DNA of 64,000 bases from NCBI RefSeq assembly GCF_019933155.2, contig NZ_CP082944.1:3474001-3538000 (forward strand), read 5' to 3'. Numbering within the stretch: the stretch's first letter is position 1; each line of letters starts with the position of its first letter. This document shows, in pieces, positions 1 through 9,797 of this stretch. Below the pieces are notes generated by a model. The model had not been told where the DNA came from. It did no database searches and worked only from the letters and a program-made list of their open reading frames with translations. Both the position numbers and the translations under genes were made by a program. Source of the DNA: Metabacillus dongyingensis. Lineage in GTDB: Bacteria; Bacillota; Bacilli; Bacillales; Bacillaceae.

Positions 1-99
1 CTGCTGAAGATTCTTTTTTGAGCAGTTAATGAAAAGGCGTTTCTTTTGAATTCGATATCTATAAATGAATAGGTCTAAATCATTAGAAAGCGCCAAAAA

Positions 100-129
100 G
101 AAAAAGATGATCATCATGATCATCTTTTA
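100..129 (-). terminator. Terminator of the artPQM operon
   Basis: Reading the minus strand just past the artM stop, AAGATGATCA and TGATCATCTT form a perfect stem with a three-base loop, followed by a T-rich tail. This is a standard Rho-independent terminator. Bases 1-99 to its left hold no gene that I can support. Confidence 0.85.
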
Positions 130-137
130 CTTTAGGA

Positions 138-860
138 TTATAGCATTTTTTCAAGGAAAATTTGAGCACGTTTCGTTTTAGGATTTGTAAAAAATTCCTT
201 AGGCGGTGCATCTTCAACTAAAATGCCCTCATCCAGAAAGAGGACTCTGTCTGCTACTTCTCTTGCAAATCCCATTTCATGGGTAACAATTGCCATTGTC
301 ATACCTGAGAACGCCAGATTTTTCATAACCTCTAACACTTCCTTGACCATCTCTGGGTCAAGAGCAGAGGTCGGTTCATCAAACAGCATAACCTCCGGGT
401 TCATCGCAAGTGCTCTGGCAATGGCAACCCTCTGCTTTTGTCCGCCTGATAACTTGCTTGGATATACTTGAGCTTTTTCAGCAAGACCAACTTTCTTTAA
501 AAGCTCGTGCCCTTGTGCTTCTGCTTCCTTTTTAGAAGTTCCCTTAACAGTTAATGGAGCGTATGTTAGGTTTTCAAGAACGGTTTTGTGAGGAAAAAGA
601 TGAAAATGCTGAAAGACCATGCCAACATTTTGACGTACTTTGTTTATATCTGTTTTGGGATTCGTAATATCCTGATCTTTAATCCAAACATGTCCGTCTG
701 TAGGGTCTTCCAAACGATTTAAACAGCGGAGAAAGGTTGATTTTCCGGAGCCCGATGGCCCAATAATCGCCACTACTTCTTTTTCAGCAATAGATGTAGT
801 GATTCCTTTCAGCACTTCTAATTTCCCAAATGACTTATGAAGCTTGTCTACTTTAATCAC
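138..860 (-). CDS. artM: Amino-acid (probably arginine) ABC transporter, ATP-binding protein
   Basis: Cytoplasmic ATPase of a polar amino-acid importer that works with the permease and lipoprotein encoded just upstream. Visible motifs are Walker [10 protein letters not shown] (residues 34-42), signature LSGGQKQR, Walker B VMLFDEP and the switch His in IVTHEMG. I place the start at the GTG at 860 ([12 protein letters not shown]). This gives 240 residues, as in the B. subtilis ArtM family, with an AAAGGAG box upstream. The frame stays open to a TTG at 893, but those extra residues lie inside artQ and do not fit the family. It overlaps the artQ stop by 8 bases, so the two are probably translationally coupled. 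Arginine specificity is inferred from synteny; glutamine or other polar substrates are possible. Confidence 0.92.
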   Translation of the reverse strand: MIKVDKLHKSFGKLEVLKGITTSIAEKEVVAIIGPSGSGKSTFLRCLNRLEDPTDGHVWIKDQDITNPKTDINKVRQNVGMVFQHFHLFPHKTVLENLTYAPLTVKGTSKKEAEAQGHELLKKVGLAEKAQVYPSKLSGGQKQRVAIARALAMNPEVMLFDEPTSALDPEMVKEVLEVMKNLAFSGMTMAIVTHEMGFAREVADRVLFLDEGILVEDAPPKEFFTNPKTKRAQIFLEKML

Positions 861-1512
861 TGCGCGCCATTCTCCTTTCAACGAGTTTGCCAAGGAGCGT
901 TAATATGATAACCATGACATAATAGATTAAACCCGCAATTAAGATCGGTTCAAAATAACGGTATGTTTGTCCGCCGACAATATAAGAACTTCTCATAATA
1001 TCCTGAACTCCAATGATGGTTACAATAGCTGATTCCTTTGTCAGTGTAATGAACTCGTTCATTAAGGCAGGAAGAATATTTTTAATGGCCTGAGGGAAAA
1101 TGATATCCTTCATCATCTTTGAATAAGGAACACCAAGAGCCATCGCAGCTTCGCGCTGACCTTTATCGATTGCCATGATGCCTGCTCTGATTACCTCAGA
1201 AATATATGCACCTGAATTCAGGGCAAAAGTTGCAACTGCTGCAGGATAAGGATCAATCTCAAAGCCAAGTATTTGCGGTGCACCATAATAAATAATTAAT
1301 AATTGCAGAATGAGCGGCGTGCCGCGAAAAACGGACGTATATGCGTCAGCAATCCACATCAGCGGCTTAATTCTGCTGATCTTCATGAGAGCAAGAATGA
1401 CAGCCAGAATAAATCCAATTAAAGCAGAAAGACCGACAATTTTCAATGTAACAGGTATCCCTTGAAGAATAAAGGGTATGGAAGGCGCTATAGCCGGAAA
1501 ATCCAGATTCAT
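853..1512 (-). CDS. artQ: Amino-acid ABC transporter permease
   Basis: Integral membrane permease of the HisMQ family, 219 residues, with about five hydrophobic segments. The N-terminal region reads [17 protein letters not shown]. The EAA loop that docks on the ATPase appears as QREAAMALG...[18 protein letters not shown]. It forms the membrane channel of the importer with the ArtP and ArtM homologues. It lies between the lipoprotein gene (220 bases upstream, with hairpins between) and artM (overlapping 8 bases). Length and order are as in B. subtilis artPQM. Only one permease gene is present, so a homodimeric channel is likely. Confidence 0.93.
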   Translation of the reverse strand: MNLDFPAIAPSIPFILQGIPVTLKIVGLSALIGFILAVILALMKISRIKPLMWIADAYTSVFRGTPLILQLLIIYYGAPQILGFEIDPYPAAVATFALNSGAYISEVIRAGIMAIDKGQREAAMALGVPYSKMMKDIIFPQAIKNILPALMNEFITLTKESAIVTIIGVQDIMRSSYIVGGQTYRYFEPILIAGLIYYVMVIILTLLGKLVERRMARSD

Positions 1513-1542
1513 TTTTCATGACACTCCTTTCTGTATATGGAA

Positions 1543-1642
1543 ATAAAAAACGTTCAACATTCGTTCCGTTGAACATTTATTTATAGAAAAAGTTTTGAGC
1601 AATGTTGCTCTGGCTCAATCGCCCCAACGCCTCAGCCAGAAC
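1543..1642 (-). promoter_or_regulatory. Intercistronic hairpins between artP and artQ
   Basis: The 225-base artP-artQ gap contains two inverted repeats in the minus-strand transcript: CTGGCT/AGCCAG around 1611-1641, and GTTCAAC/GTTGAAC at 1552-1574 followed by a T run. The second looks like a weak terminator. Such elements commonly let the binding-protein message accumulate above the permease message; that role is inference here. The small reading frame across this gap has no ribosome-binding site. Confidence 0.55.
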
Positions 1643-1737
1643 AAATCCCGCAAAAAAGCCAAACACGGACTTTTCTGCAGGATTCATATCTGTCATATCT
1701 GCGCTAAACGGTCGATTCCGCTTTTCTTTTGTTCTGC

Positions 1738-2517
1738 TTATTTTGCTTCTCCGCCGAACCATTTCACTACTAATTTTTCCAGCTCGCCGTTTTCTTTCAT
1801 TTCCTGAAGTACTTTGTTGAATTCTTCAGTATATTTGCTGTCTTTAGGGAAAGCAATCGCAGAACCTGCTTCTTCAGTTTCCCCGTCTTCAATTGTTATG
1901 CCTTCTAACTCTTTATCCTTTTCAAAATAGCCTTTTGCTACAGTATCTTCAATAATTGCTGCATCGAAACGGCCTGATTTCATTTCTTGGATAAGTTCAG
2001 GAATTCTGTTGCGGTTTTCAACTTTGATATTTACTTCTTTAGCAAGTTCTTCCGCTTTACCCTCTTGGATGGAAGAAAGCTGAACACCAACCGTCTTGCC
2101 TTCTAAGTCTTCAACAGATTTAATGCCGCTGCCTTTTTTAGAAATAATCATATGTTTAGCTGTATAATATACATCTGAGAAATCCACGCTTTTTTTGCGT
2201 TCTTCCGTTGGCGTCATCCCAGCTAAAACCATATCAGCCTTCTTAGCCTGAAGTGCTGGAATTAAACCAGTGAAATCCATGTCTTCTACTTTAATTTCGT
2301 AGCCAAGCTCTTTTCCGATTGCTTTTGCAAGATCAACATCAAATCCGATTATATCGCTGCCTTTTGCCGTATCAATGTACTCAAACGGAGGATAATCTGC
2401 AGATGTTGCCATTTTTAATACCTTTTTCTCTTCTCCTGATCCATTGTCTGAAGATCCGCATGCAGCGAGAACTCCAATTACTAAGATCGAAATCATAAAC
2501 AATAATACTTTCTTCAT
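1738..2517 (-). CDS. artP: Amino-acid ABC transporter substrate-binding lipoprotein
   Basis: Extracytoplasmic solute-binding protein of family 3, 259 residues. A signal peptide (MKKVLLFMISILVIGVLAAC) ends in a lipobox with the lipidated Cys at 20, followed by a Ser/Gly/Glu linker. The body shows family hallmarks: ADYPPFEY, a GFDVDLAKAIGKELG stretch, and DMVLAGMTPTEERKKSVDFS. It delivers ligand to the ArtQ permease. It is first in the operon, has a strong AGGAGGAAG ribosome-binding site, and has AT-rich upstream DNA with repeated TATGCAATAT elements. Arginine as ligand is inferred from synteny with B. subtilis artP; the sequence alone says polar amino acid. Confidence 0.93.
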   Translation of the reverse strand: MKKVLLFMISILVIGVLAACGSSDNGSGEEKKVLKMATSADYPPFEYIDTAKGSDIIGFDVDLAKAIGKELGYEIKVEDMDFTGLIPALQAKKADMVLAGMTPTEERKKSVDFSDVYYTAKHMIISKKGSGIKSVEDLEGKTVGVQLSSIQEGKAEELAKEVNIKVENRNRIPELIQEMKSGRFDAAIIEDTVAKGYFEKDKELEGITIEDGETEEAGSAIAFPKDSKYTEEFNKVLQEMKENGELEKLVVKWFGGEAK

Positions 2518-2642
2518 TTTCTTCCTCCTTTTATTTTCTTAACATTCTAAATTTAATAATATTATCTTCTATAGAATAATATATTACAAGCAATTTTTTA
2601 CTAATAAATATCCGACTTAATGTATTTTAACACATACTTATA

Positions 2643-2686
2643 AATATGCAATATAAAGATAAATTATTTGTTTTTATGCAATATTA
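2643..2686. promoter_or_regulatory. Directly repeated TATGCAATAT elements (possible ArgR/AhrC sites) before artP
   Basis: Two identical TATGCAATAT sequences start at 2645 and 2675, exactly 30 bases apart, about 130-165 bases upstream of the artP start. Each resembles the right half of a Bacillus arginine-repressor box (AAAAATGCAA), while the left halves are poor. ArgR is encoded elsewhere in this window. Arginine-dependent control is an inference. Confidence 0.35.
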
Positions 2687-2731
2687 CTATAGTGGAAAAG
2701 AATGTTAAACTTTTCAGAAATAAAAAAATCA

Positions 2732-2760
2732 CAAAAAAAACTGCCGTATTAACGGCAGCT
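2732..2760 (-). terminator. Terminator after brxB
   Basis: CTGCCG and CGGCAG form a 6-bp stem that overlaps the brxB stop region, followed on the minus strand by eight T. It is a typical Rho-independent terminator. Confidence 0.85.
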
Positions 2761-3197
2761 TAAATTTCTTCACAATGCTGATCAAAAGCTTCTTGAAGCT
2801 TTGATACAACACTCATTGGATCGTGTCCTTCAATTTCATGCCGCTCAACCATAGCCACAAGCTTGCCGTCTTTTAACAGGGCAAATGATGGTGAAGAAGG
2901 CGGGTATCCAGTGAAATGCTCTCTTGCATATGCTGTTGCTTCTTTATCCTGGCCAGCAAAAACAGTCACAAGACGGTCAGGTCTTTTATCATAATGAACA
3001 GAGTGTGCAGCTGCAGGTCTTGCAATACCGCCTGCACAGCCGCAAACCGAGTTGACCATCACAAGGGTTGTTCCCTCTTTTTTAAACGTTTCTTCCACCT
3101 CTTCAGGCGATGTCAATTCTGTATATCCTGCAGCCGTGATTTCTTTTCTTGCCTGTGCGACTACATCATTCATAAACATATTAAAATCGATATTCAC
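2760..3197 (-). CDS. brxB: Bacilliredoxin BrxB (YphP/YqiW family)
   Basis: Cytoplasmic thioredoxin-like protein that removes bacillithiol from S-bacillithiolated proteins after oxidative stress. The redox motif [10 protein letters not shown] places the active CxC at residues 52-54, and the family segments [13 protein letters not shown] and [16 protein letters not shown] are intact. I choose the GTG at 3197, giving [13 protein letters not shown] and 145 residues. An AAAGGAGAG box lies about 9 bases upstream, and the next ATG is out of frame. The longer open frame to 3314 adds residues unlike the family. It has its own terminator and lies downstream of meaB on the same strand. Confidence 0.93.
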   Translation of the reverse strand: MNIDFNMFMNDVVAQARKEITAAGYTELTSPEEVEETFKKEGTTLVMVNSVCGCAGGIARPAAAHSVHYDKRPDRLVTVFAGQDKEATAYAREHFTGYPPSSPSFALLKDGKLVAMVERHEIEGHDPMSVVSKLQEAFDQHCEEI

Positions 3198-3334
3198 GTC
3201 ATAATCTCTCCTTTGCTTACAATAAATACATTTTACCAAGATTTGCGGTAAATGACCACCGAAATGCGGAACTGCATGTATAGCGCAGGCAGACAGATAA
3301 GGCTCCGCCACCAAAGCTTCGGCAGAAAAACTGC

Positions 3335-4354
3335 TTATCTGCTTAAAAAAGCAGAAATCAGCTCTTTCACACTGCCTGAAACCGGCCGCTTTCCTTCCAC
3401 CACGTCTTTTTCATAGTTCAGCATATTGCCTTTTATATAGCTATGCTGAAAAAAGTGATGCTTCAGCTGTTCCTGAATCATTTCATAGAGCCATTCCTTC
3501 TGCTGAAGTTTCCTTCTGCCTTCAAATGTTCCGTTTTCTTTCGTTTCATTTGCGAAAACGGTTATTGTCTCCCATATTTCGCGTATTCCTGTTTCATAAA
3601 GGGCAGAAGCGGTCACTGCTTTAGTTTCCCATCCTTGTGTATAGGATTTTAGAAAATGAAGAATATGATTGTACTCTTGTTCAGCTTTTTTTGCATTTTT
3701 AAGGTTATCTCCATCTGCTTTGTTGACAACCACGAGATCGGGAAGTTCCATAATTCCTTTTTTCATTGTCTGCAGCTCGTCTCCGGCACCGGTCAATACT
3801 AATAAGAGGAAAAAATCGACCATGCCCCTTATTGCAAACTCCCCCTGCCCGACACCCACCGTTTCAACGAGAATCACATCGTACCCTGCCGCCTCGCAGA
3901 CAATAATGGATTCCCTTGTTTTTCTCGTTACCCCTCCAAGTGTTCCGCTTGATGGAGAAGGTCTGATAAAAGCATCAGGATTACGGGAGAGCCTCTCCAT
4001 TCTCGTTTTATCACCCAATATACTTCCTTTTGAAACCTGGCTGCTCGGGTCGACAGCAAGCACTGCCACTTTATGTCCGAGACTGCACAAATACGTCCCG
4101 AAAGCATCAATGAACGTGCTCTTTCCTGCACCCGGAACCCCTGTTATCCCAATTCTTATGGAAGAGGTCTCTTTTTGCTGAAGCTCTTCAATCATTTGCT
4201 GCGCTTTTTCAAAATGTTTTTCGGCGTTGCTTTCCACTAGAGTGATAGCCTGCGCAACAGCCACTCTGTCGCCATTTTGCACACCCTCAATATACTGCTC
4301 TGCACTCTTTTCAATGCTTCCCGCTTTTTTACGCTTTTGAGGACTTCCTGTCAT
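3335..4354 (-). CDS. meaB: Methylmalonyl-CoA mutase-associated GTPase MeaB
   Basis: G3E-family P-loop GTPase (ArgK/MeaB) that chaperones cobalamin delivery and protects methylmalonyl-CoA mutase from inactivation. It has 339 residues. Walker [10 protein letters not shown] is at residues 72-80, followed by AVDPSS, the switch region ETVGVGQGE and the guanine-specificity motif NKAD. The start overlaps the mutB stop by four bases (ATGA), so translation is likely coupled. The mutA-mutB-meaB order is standard for this system and supports MeaB rather than a lone ArgK-like GTPase. Confidence 0.94.
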   Translation of the reverse strand: MTGSPQKRKKAGSIEKSAEQYIEGVQNGDRVAVAQAITLVESNAEKHFEKAQQMIEELQQKETSSIRIGITGVPGAGKSTFIDAFGTYLCSLGHKVAVLAVDPSSQVSKGSILGDKTRMERLSRNPDAFIRPSPSSGTLGGVTRKTRESIIVCEAAGYDVILVETVGVGQGEFAIRGMVDFFLLLVLTGAGDELQTMKKGIMELPDLVVVNKADGDNLKNAKKAEQEYNHILHFLKSYTQGWETKAVTASALYETGIREIWETITVFANETKENGTFEGRRKLQQKEWLYEMIQEQLKHHFFQHSYIKGNMLNYEKDVVEGKRPVSGSVKELISAFLSR

Positions 4355-6513
4355 TTTTCTGCATCCTCATAGCCAAGTCTTTCGTAGATCTTCTCAAGCA
4401 TCACTTTTGCTGCATTCGGAATAACGGTACCGGGTCCAAATATAGCAGATGCCCCGCTGTTTAATAAAAATTCATAATCCTGATAAGGAATCACGCCCCC
4501 GACTATCACGACAATATCTTCTCTGCCGAGCGCCTTCAGTTCTTTTATTAATTGAGGAAGAAGAGTTTTGTGGCCGGCAGCAAGAGAACTCATGCCGACA
4601 ATATGAACATCATTTTCAACTGCCTGTGCAGCAGTTTCCGCCGGTGTTTGAAATAAAGGACCGATATCCACATCAAAACCAAGATCTGCATATGCCGTTG
4701 CCACAACTTTTGCTCCGCGGTCATGACCATCCTGGCCCATCTTGGCAATTAAGATGCGGGGTCTTCTTCCTTCTAGCTCAGAAAATTCATCTGTCATTCT
4801 TCTTACACTTTCGATTTCTTCTTCATTTGAAAATTCAGAGCTGTACACACCGCTGATGGAACGGATCACTGCCTGATGCCGTTTGGATACCTTCTCAACC
4901 GAATCGGATATTTCGCCTAAGGTTGCTCTAGCTCTTGCTGCCTCTACAGCAAGCTCAAGCAGATTGCCTTCTCCGCTTCTTACAGCTTCTGTTAACGCTT
5001 CAAGGGTTTGGTCCACCTTGACCTGATCGCGTGTATCCTTCAAAGTCTGAAGTCTCTCAATCTGTTTTCTTCTTACTTCTGTGTTATCAATATTTAAAAT
5101 TTCAATTGGGTCTTCTTCCTCCACTTGAAATTTATTGACGCCAATAATGGTTTCCGTTCCGGAATCTATTTTAGCCTGGCGCTTGGCTGCTGCTTCTTCG
5201 ATTTTCATTTTAGGCAGTCCTGTTTCAATCGCTTTTGCCATTCCGCCAAGGTTTTCAACCTCTTCGATATGCGCCCAGGCCTTATCCATCAGCTGTTTTG
5301 TAAGTGATTCTACATAATAAGAACCGCCCCATGGATCGATCACATCACATATTCCGGTTTCCTGCTGCAAATAAAGCTGAGTGTTTCTGGCAATGCGTGC
5401 TGAAAAATCAGTTGGAAGAGCGATGGCTTCATCCAGAGCATTGGTATGAAGTGACTGGGTATGTCCCATAACGGCGGCATGGGCTTCAATGCATGTTCTG
5501 ACAACATTGTTAAATGGATCCTGTGCAGTCAAACTCCATCCTGAAGTTTGTGAATGCGTTCTGAGGGCCAGTGATTTAGGGTTTTTAGGATCAAATCCCT
5601 TCACAATTTTTGCCCACATTAATCTGGCAGCCCTCATTTTTGCCACTTCCATAAAATAATTCATGCCGATTGCCCAGAAAAAAGAAAGTCTCGGAGCAAA
5701 TTGATCAATATCAAGTCCTGCTTTTAACCCTGTCCGAATATATTCAAGCCCGTCGGCCAAGGTATATGCGAGCTCAATATCCGCTGTAGCACCCGCTTCC
5801 TGCATATGGTACCCGGAAATACTTATGCTGTTGAACTTTGGCATATACTTCGCTGTATACTCAAAAATATCCCCTATTATTCTCATCGATGTTTCAGGAG
5901 GATAAATGTATGTATTCCGGACCATATATTCCTTTAAAATGTCATTTTGAATGGTGCCTGCAAGTTTCTCCTTTGAAACACCCTGTTCCTCAGCTGTCAC
6001 AATATAAAATGCCATAATGGGCAGGACAGCTCCATTCATCGTCATCGATACAGACATTTGATCCAATGGAATTTCATCAAAAAGGATTTTCATATCAAGA
6101 ATGGAGTCAATAGCTACGCCTGCTTTACCCACATCCCCTTCGACCCGCGGGTGATCTGAATCGTATCCTCTGTGCGTCGCGAGATCAAAAGCGACTGATA
6201 AACCCTTTTGTCCCATTGCCAAATTCCGCCGGTAGAAAGCATTGCTGTCTTCTGCGGTTGAAAAACCGGCATACTGTCTGATTGTCCACGGTCTGTTCAC
6301 GTACATGGTTGAATAAGGACCTCTCAGAAATGGCGCAATACCCGGATAACTGTCCAAATAAGGCATATTTTTCCTGTCTTCTGAAGTATAAGCAGCTTTT
6401 AAAGGAATTCCTTCATTCGATTTAAAAGGTTCTGCTGCGTGTCCGTTCTCCTGATTTTTTTCAGCAAAACGATCGCTGATCAATTCTACATTTGCAAAAT
6501 TAATTCGAGCCAT
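4351..6513 (-). CDS. mutB: Methylmalonyl-CoA mutase, catalytic large subunit
   Basis: Adenosylcobalamin-dependent isomerase that interconverts (R)-methylmalonyl-CoA and succinyl-CoA, linking propionyl-CoA from odd-chain fats, Val and Ile to the TCA cycle. It has 720 residues. The N-terminal TIM-barrel shows the substrate region [20 protein letters not shown], and the C-terminal B12 domain carries the DxHxxG motif (D595-G-H597-D-R-G600), the lower cobalt ligand. The B12 tail [13 protein letters not shown] is also intact. It follows mutA with one base between them and overlaps meaB. No epimerase or propionyl-CoA carboxylase gene lies in this cluster. Confidence 0.96.
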   Translation of the reverse strand: MARINFANVELISDRFAEKNQENGHAAEPFKSNEGIPLKAAYTSEDRKNMPYLDSYPGIAPFLRGPYSTMYVNRPWTIRQYAGFSTAEDSNAFYRRNLAMGQKGLSVAFDLATHRGYDSDHPRVEGDVGKAGVAIDSILDMKILFDEIPLDQMSVSMTMNGAVLPIMAFYIVTAEEQGVSKEKLAGTIQNDILKEYMVRNTYIYPPETSMRIIGDIFEYTAKYMPKFNSISISGYHMQEAGATADIELAYTLADGLEYIRTGLKAGLDIDQFAPRLSFFWAIGMNYFMEVAKMRAARLMWAKIVKGFDPKNPKSLALRTHSQTSGWSLTAQDPFNNVVRTCIEAHAAVMGHTQSLHTNALDEAIALPTDFSARIARNTQLYLQQETGICDVIDPWGGSYYVESLTKQLMDKAWAHIEEVENLGGMAKAIETGLPKMKIEEAAAKRQAKIDSGTETIIGVNKFQVEEEDPIEILNIDNTEVRRKQIERLQTLKDTRDQVKVDQTLEALTEAVRSGEGNLLELAVEAARARATLGEISDSVEKVSKRHQAVIRSISGVYSSEFSNEEEIESVRRMTDEFSELEGRRPRILIAKMGQDGHDRGAKVVATAYADLGFDVDIGPLFQTPAETAAQAVENDVHIVGMSSLAAGHKTLLPQLIKELKALGREDIVVIVGGVIPYQDYEFLLNSGASAIFGPGTVIPNAAKVMLEKIYERLGYEDAEK

Positions 6514-6514
6514 T

Positions 6515-8407
6515 TTACGATACCCCCAGTTGAAACTGCAATTTTTTCAAGAAGACATAAACATCCATCCCCTGATAGATGCATTCATGAATGCCGGACT
6601 GATCAAGCTGATCTTTATTAAGGCGGCCCGCTGCGTAAACATTGGCGCCTTGGGTTACTTGTGTAAAATCAAACGATTCGTATGCCTCATCTTTCCCGCA
6701 TACGATTATAGGCTTGTCCACTGAAGAGCATTCAGGCTGATCAGGCTTCAAGATCACAGCTTCTATTCCTCCTGCAGAAAGCATACCTGTAACAAAATCA
6801 AGTCTTGGTTTATAGTCAAGCAGCTTTCCGAGCACGATAATATTAACTTTCGGATAATGCCCGAAAATGCTTTTGTATTTAATTGAATCAGCCCTTAATC
6901 CTTCGAATTGTTCAGCAAGCCTCATTGAGGTCAGAGATTTCAATTCAGCCATGGACTTGTCACTAAATATTCCTGCATTTATTTCACTTGCTTTAACCGT
7001 TTTTGCTTCTATCATCCAATCTTTCAATCTCTTGCCGGGGTTATTCTCAGCAGCTTCTGTAATAGGGATATACGCTTCAGCTTTTTGGATTTCTCTTTCG
7101 GGCTCCTGCAAATTCGCATAATGGTTCGTTCCTATCAGATGTACGTTTCGTTTATTGACATCTTCCAGCCTTCGAGCTAGAAGTCCACGCAATTTGTCCT
7201 GAATATAATTTTGCCTTGCTGCCTGCACGAATCCGCCCATGGTTTCGATAGACTGAATTTCCTTCCAGGCAAGATCTGCAAGCTCTGCTGTTAGCTCTTC
7301 AATGTACCACGAGCCGCCTGCAGGGTCAGCGACTTTAGACAGCAGACTTTCTTCTTTTAAAATATAATGAGTATTTCTTGCAATCCTGTCACCTGTTTTA
7401 CTGACTTCTCCAAGCACTTCATCAAAAGGTGCGACTGTTATGCTGTTCACTCCGCCGATAGCGGCTGAAAATGCTTCTGTAGTTGCTCTCAGCATATTTA
7501 CGTGCAAATCATGCTTTGTTTTGTTAAAAGAAGATGCTGCAGCATGTAAAATGATTGGATGACGATCGGGACTTGTCCCGAATGCTGCCAAAATGGTTGC
7601 CCATATTTTTTTAGCCGCTCTGAACTTGGCAATCTCGATAAAAAAATGAGATCCGGCTGAGAAAGAAAAGCCGACCCTATCAGCAAGTTTATCAATGGAA
7701 AAACCGCGTTCTTTTAATGCATTAAAAAGCTCAATTGAGTTGGAAAACGTATATGCCAGCTCTTCTCTTGCAGATCCCCCCGAATTATGGAACATTTCAC
7801 CATCAAATAAAACAGCTCTTACATTAGGCAAATTCTCCTCATCCAGTATCGTGATCATCTCGGCGAGCAATTCTATCTTCTTAGCTGGAGGAAGCAGATC
7901 CGTTCCGCCAATCCATTCTCCATATGGATCAAAAGCGAATGTGCCTCTACATTTCTTGTTTTTCAAATAAGTAATAAACAATGGGAAAAATCCGATATTG
8001 CCCTGCAGTGAAAGATGGAATTCTATTTGTTCCAAATCAAGCCCATCAAATGCTGTGCAAATATCCTGATAGGTTTCTAAATACCCAATGTGTTCTAAGT
8101 GAATGATATCCTGTCCACGCTTCATGGCTTCCCGAATTTCTTCATTTAGCTGTTCAGGTGTTTTTGACCGCTGAAGCTTTTGGCTCACAGACCATTCATT
8201 TTTCTCCTGGGCTGTCATACCAAGTTTTTCCCCGCTGAATTGCGTATTGTGCTCAGTATATAATGGATTTAGTGTAATGCCTTCATATGTTTTTTTTGAA
8301 AGACTTTGAATGCTTTTCCCCTTTAAAGCTTTCTCAGCCTCTTCCACCCACATTTGTTCGGATGCTTTTTCAAAATCATTTATTTCGTGATTGATTCTTT
8401 GCTTCAT
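6515..8407 (-). CDS. mutA: Methylmalonyl-CoA mutase, small subunit
   Basis: Non-catalytic partner of MutB in the heterodimeric mutase, 630 residues. It shares the barrel architecture (for example [22 protein letters not shown]), but its C-terminal domain lacks the DxHxxG cobalamin ligand motif, as expected for this subunit. The ATG at 8407 is the only reasonable start. Its ribosome-binding site is weak, and a GCTTCC/GGAAGC hairpin lies within 25 bases upstream, so initiation may be modulated. A good sigma-A-type promoter and a catabolite-responsive-like sequence lie upstream. Confidence 0.93.
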   Translation of the reverse strand: MKQRINHEINDFEKASEQMWVEEAEKALKGKSIQSLSKKTYEGITLNPLYTEHNTQFSGEKLGMTAQEKNEWSVSQKLQRSKTPEQLNEEIREAMKRGQDIIHLEHIGYLETYQDICTAFDGLDLEQIEFHLSLQGNIGFFPLFITYLKNKKCRGTFAFDPYGEWIGGTDLLPPAKKIELLAEMITILDEENLPNVRAVLFDGEMFHNSGGSAREELAYTFSNSIELFNALKERGFSIDKLADRVGFSFSAGSHFFIEIAKFRAAKKIWATILAAFGTSPDRHPIILHAAASSFNKTKHDLHVNMLRATTEAFSAAIGGVNSITVAPFDEVLGEVSKTGDRIARNTHYILKEESLLSKVADPAGGSWYIEELTAELADLAWKEIQSIETMGGFVQAARQNYIQDKLRGLLARRLEDVNKRNVHLIGTNHYANLQEPEREIQKAEAYIPITEAAENNPGKRLKDWMIEAKTVKASEINAGIFSDKSMAELKSLTSMRLAEQFEGLRADSIKYKSIFGHYPKVNIIVLGKLLDYKPRLDFVTGMLSAGGIEAVILKPDQPECSSVDKPIIVCGKDEAYESFDFTQVTQGANVYAAGRLNKDQLDQSGIHECIYQGMDVYVFLKKLQFQLGVS

Positions 8408-8448
8408 CCTACTGCTTCCCGGATAGGAAGCCCACCCCCTTGACGCAA

Positions 8449-8530
8449 AAGAATGCGTTTACATTTTTGAAAATAGTAAAAACTTAATCTATTTCATTTT
8501 ATTATACCTTTAGGAAATCAGCAATTCCAA
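8449..8530 (-). promoter_or_regulatory. Probable sigma-A promoter of mutAB-meaB with cre-like site
   Basis: On the minus strand, TTGGAA (8525-8530) and TATAAT (8501-8506) are separated by 18 bases. Downstream, TGTAAACGCATTCT (8450-8463) matches the CcpA cre consensus TGWAANCGNTNWCA except at two positions, in a place where bound CcpA would block elongation. The promoter is a firm pattern match; CcpA control is inferred. Confidence 0.55.
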
Positions 8531-8612
8531 TTCACTTTTGAAACCTTAAAGCTTAGTGAGGCGTATTTATTAAATAAATGTTTCAATTATATAAAGAGAG
8601 GTTAATTTAAAA

Positions 8613-8654
8613 ATGAAGAGAAAATTCGGAGAAAAAAAGAAACGGAAAAAATAG
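8613..8654 (+). CDS. Possible 13-residue basic leader peptide upstream of bmrU
   Basis: An ATG at 8613 preceded by AGAGAGG opens a 13-codon frame, MKRKFGEKKKRKK. Nine of the 13 residues are Lys or Arg. It ends in TAG about 155 bases before bmrU. It is followed by a region that can fold into nested stems. It could be a translated leader or chance; no homologue is known to me. Confidence 0.25.
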   Translation: MKRKFGEKKKRKK

Positions 8655-8725
8655 GGGAAATTAGGTGTTCGACACTTTACTGGAGTGTACCCGACCTCAT
8701 TGAATTTCTAATTCTTCTTCCGTTT
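8655..8725 (+). promoter_or_regulatory. Inverted repeats in the bmrU leader
   Basis: GAAATT (8658) can pair with AATTTC near 8705. Inside are AGG/CCT and a hairpin ACACT-TTACTGG-AGTGT. The nesting suggests a structured 5' leader for the plus-strand bmrU message. It matches no riboswitch class that I know. The rest of the 8408-8808 gap holds the mutA promoter and AT-rich sequence. Confidence 0.3.
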
Positions 8726-8808
8726 AGAATCCTTATCTCTACTATAAGGTTCTTTATCAATTTACTAAATTTCTAAAACTATTCTGTAAGCTCGTAAGGG
8801 GTTTTTTT

Positions 8809-9711
8809 ATGGCAAAATATAAAAAAGGCATGCTGATCTATAATGGAAATGCCGGCCAGAAAGATGCTGAAAAAACACTTGGCATCTGCGTTCCGATTAT
8901 TTCCCTGCATGTGGAACAGCTATTGCTGCTTCAGACTTCAAAGCCTCTTGATGCACAGAAATACTGCAGGAAGCACGGTGAAGACATGGACATCGTGATT
9001 ATTCTGGGCGGGGACGGCACGGTGCATGAGTGTATCAATGGACTTGGAGGACTGATTCAAAGGCCGGTAATCGCCATTTTGCCAGGCGGCACATGCAATG
9101 ACTTTTCAAGAACGCTTGGCATTCCGCAAAACTTAAAGAAAGCTGCTGAAGCATTGTTCGCAGGTAAAATTCAGGGTACGGACGCTGCTGAAACAAGCAG
9201 GGGTTACTTCCTCAACTTTTGGGGAATCGGTCTTGTGGCTGAAACATCTGAAAATATTAATGACACCGAAAAAGCTCTGTTCGGAAAAGTCAGCTATTTT
9301 TTGAGTGCCTTTCGAACGATTAAAAGCATGAAGCCTTTTCACTTCAAACTGAAGCTTGATGATACCTGGATTAAAGATGAAGCGATCATGGTGCTGATCG
9401 CCAATGGCAAAATCATCGGCACTAATGTGCTGCCTTATCCCGATATCAAAATCGATGACGGTCTCGCCGATATTTTCATTATCAAGGAAGCCAGTTTTTC
9501 GCTTATCAAAGAAGTTATGACAATGAAAGACAACATTGAGTGGGATCATATTGATTCTCAGCTGATGCACTATCAGGCAAGCAGCATGCAAATTGAAACA
9601 AAAGAAGAAATGAGCGTTGATACAGACGGTGAGGTTTATTCAAAAACACCGGAAACCATCACGATTTTACATAATCATTTTCAAATGCTCGCTCCTAAAG
9701 ATGAAAAATAA
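8809..9711 (+). CDS. bmrU: YegS/BmrU-family lipid (diacylglycerol-type) kinase
   Basis: Soluble lipid kinase of the DAGK catalytic superfamily, 300 residues. The nucleotide-binding motif LGGDGTVHE lies near residue 68, followed by the family motif PGGTCNDFSR. The C-terminal sandwich ends with VDTDGEVYSKTPETI. The substrate is probably diacylglycerol or a related lipid but is not deducible from sequence. AAGGGG lies 7 bases before the ATG. In B. subtilis, bmrU precedes the multidrug pump genes bmr and bmrR next to the bkd operon. Here neither bmr nor bmrR follows and the gene stands alone, converging on bkdB across a shared terminator. Confidence 0.85.
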   Translation: MAKYKKGMLIYNGNAGQKDAEKTLGICVPIISLHVEQLLLLQTSKPLDAQKYCRKHGEDMDIVIILGGDGTVHECINGLGGLIQRPVIAILPGGTCNDFSRTLGIPQNLKKAAEALFAGKIQGTDAAETSRGYFLNFWGIGLVAETSENINDTEKALFGKVSYFLSAFRTIKSMKPFHFKLKLDDTWIKDEAIMVLIANGKIIGTNVLPYPDIKIDDGLADIFIIKEASFSLIKEVMTMKDNIEWDHIDSQLMHYQASSMQIETKEEMSVDTDGEVYSKTPETITILHNHFQMLAPKDEK

Positions 9712-9755
9712 GGAACGCAGTACAAATACACTGCTGATTTTATTCTTCCATAAAA

Positions 9756-9797
9756 CAAAAAAAGCCATCACATGACTAAATGTGATGGCTTTTCTAT
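9756..9797. terminator. Bidirectional terminator between bmrU and bkdB
   Basis: AAAGCCATCACA and TGTGATGGCTTT form a 12-bp perfect stem with an 8-base loop, A-rich on one side and T-rich on the other. It can stop both the plus-strand bmrU and the minus-strand bkd transcripts. Confidence 0.9.

Noticed and set aside
1577..1762. 61-codon minus-strand frame between artP and artQ
   Set aside because: It overlaps the artP end in another frame, has no ribosome-binding site, and runs through two hairpins; it is more likely leader/attenuator DNA.
3198..3314. N-terminal extension of brxB
   Set aside because: The extra 39 residues do not resemble bacilliredoxins, and the GTG at 3197 has a better ribosome-binding site.
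3290..3342. CAGATAAG/CTTATCTG inverted repeat at the meaB stop
   Set aside because: The loop is over 30 bases and no T run follows on the minus strand, so it is not called a terminator.
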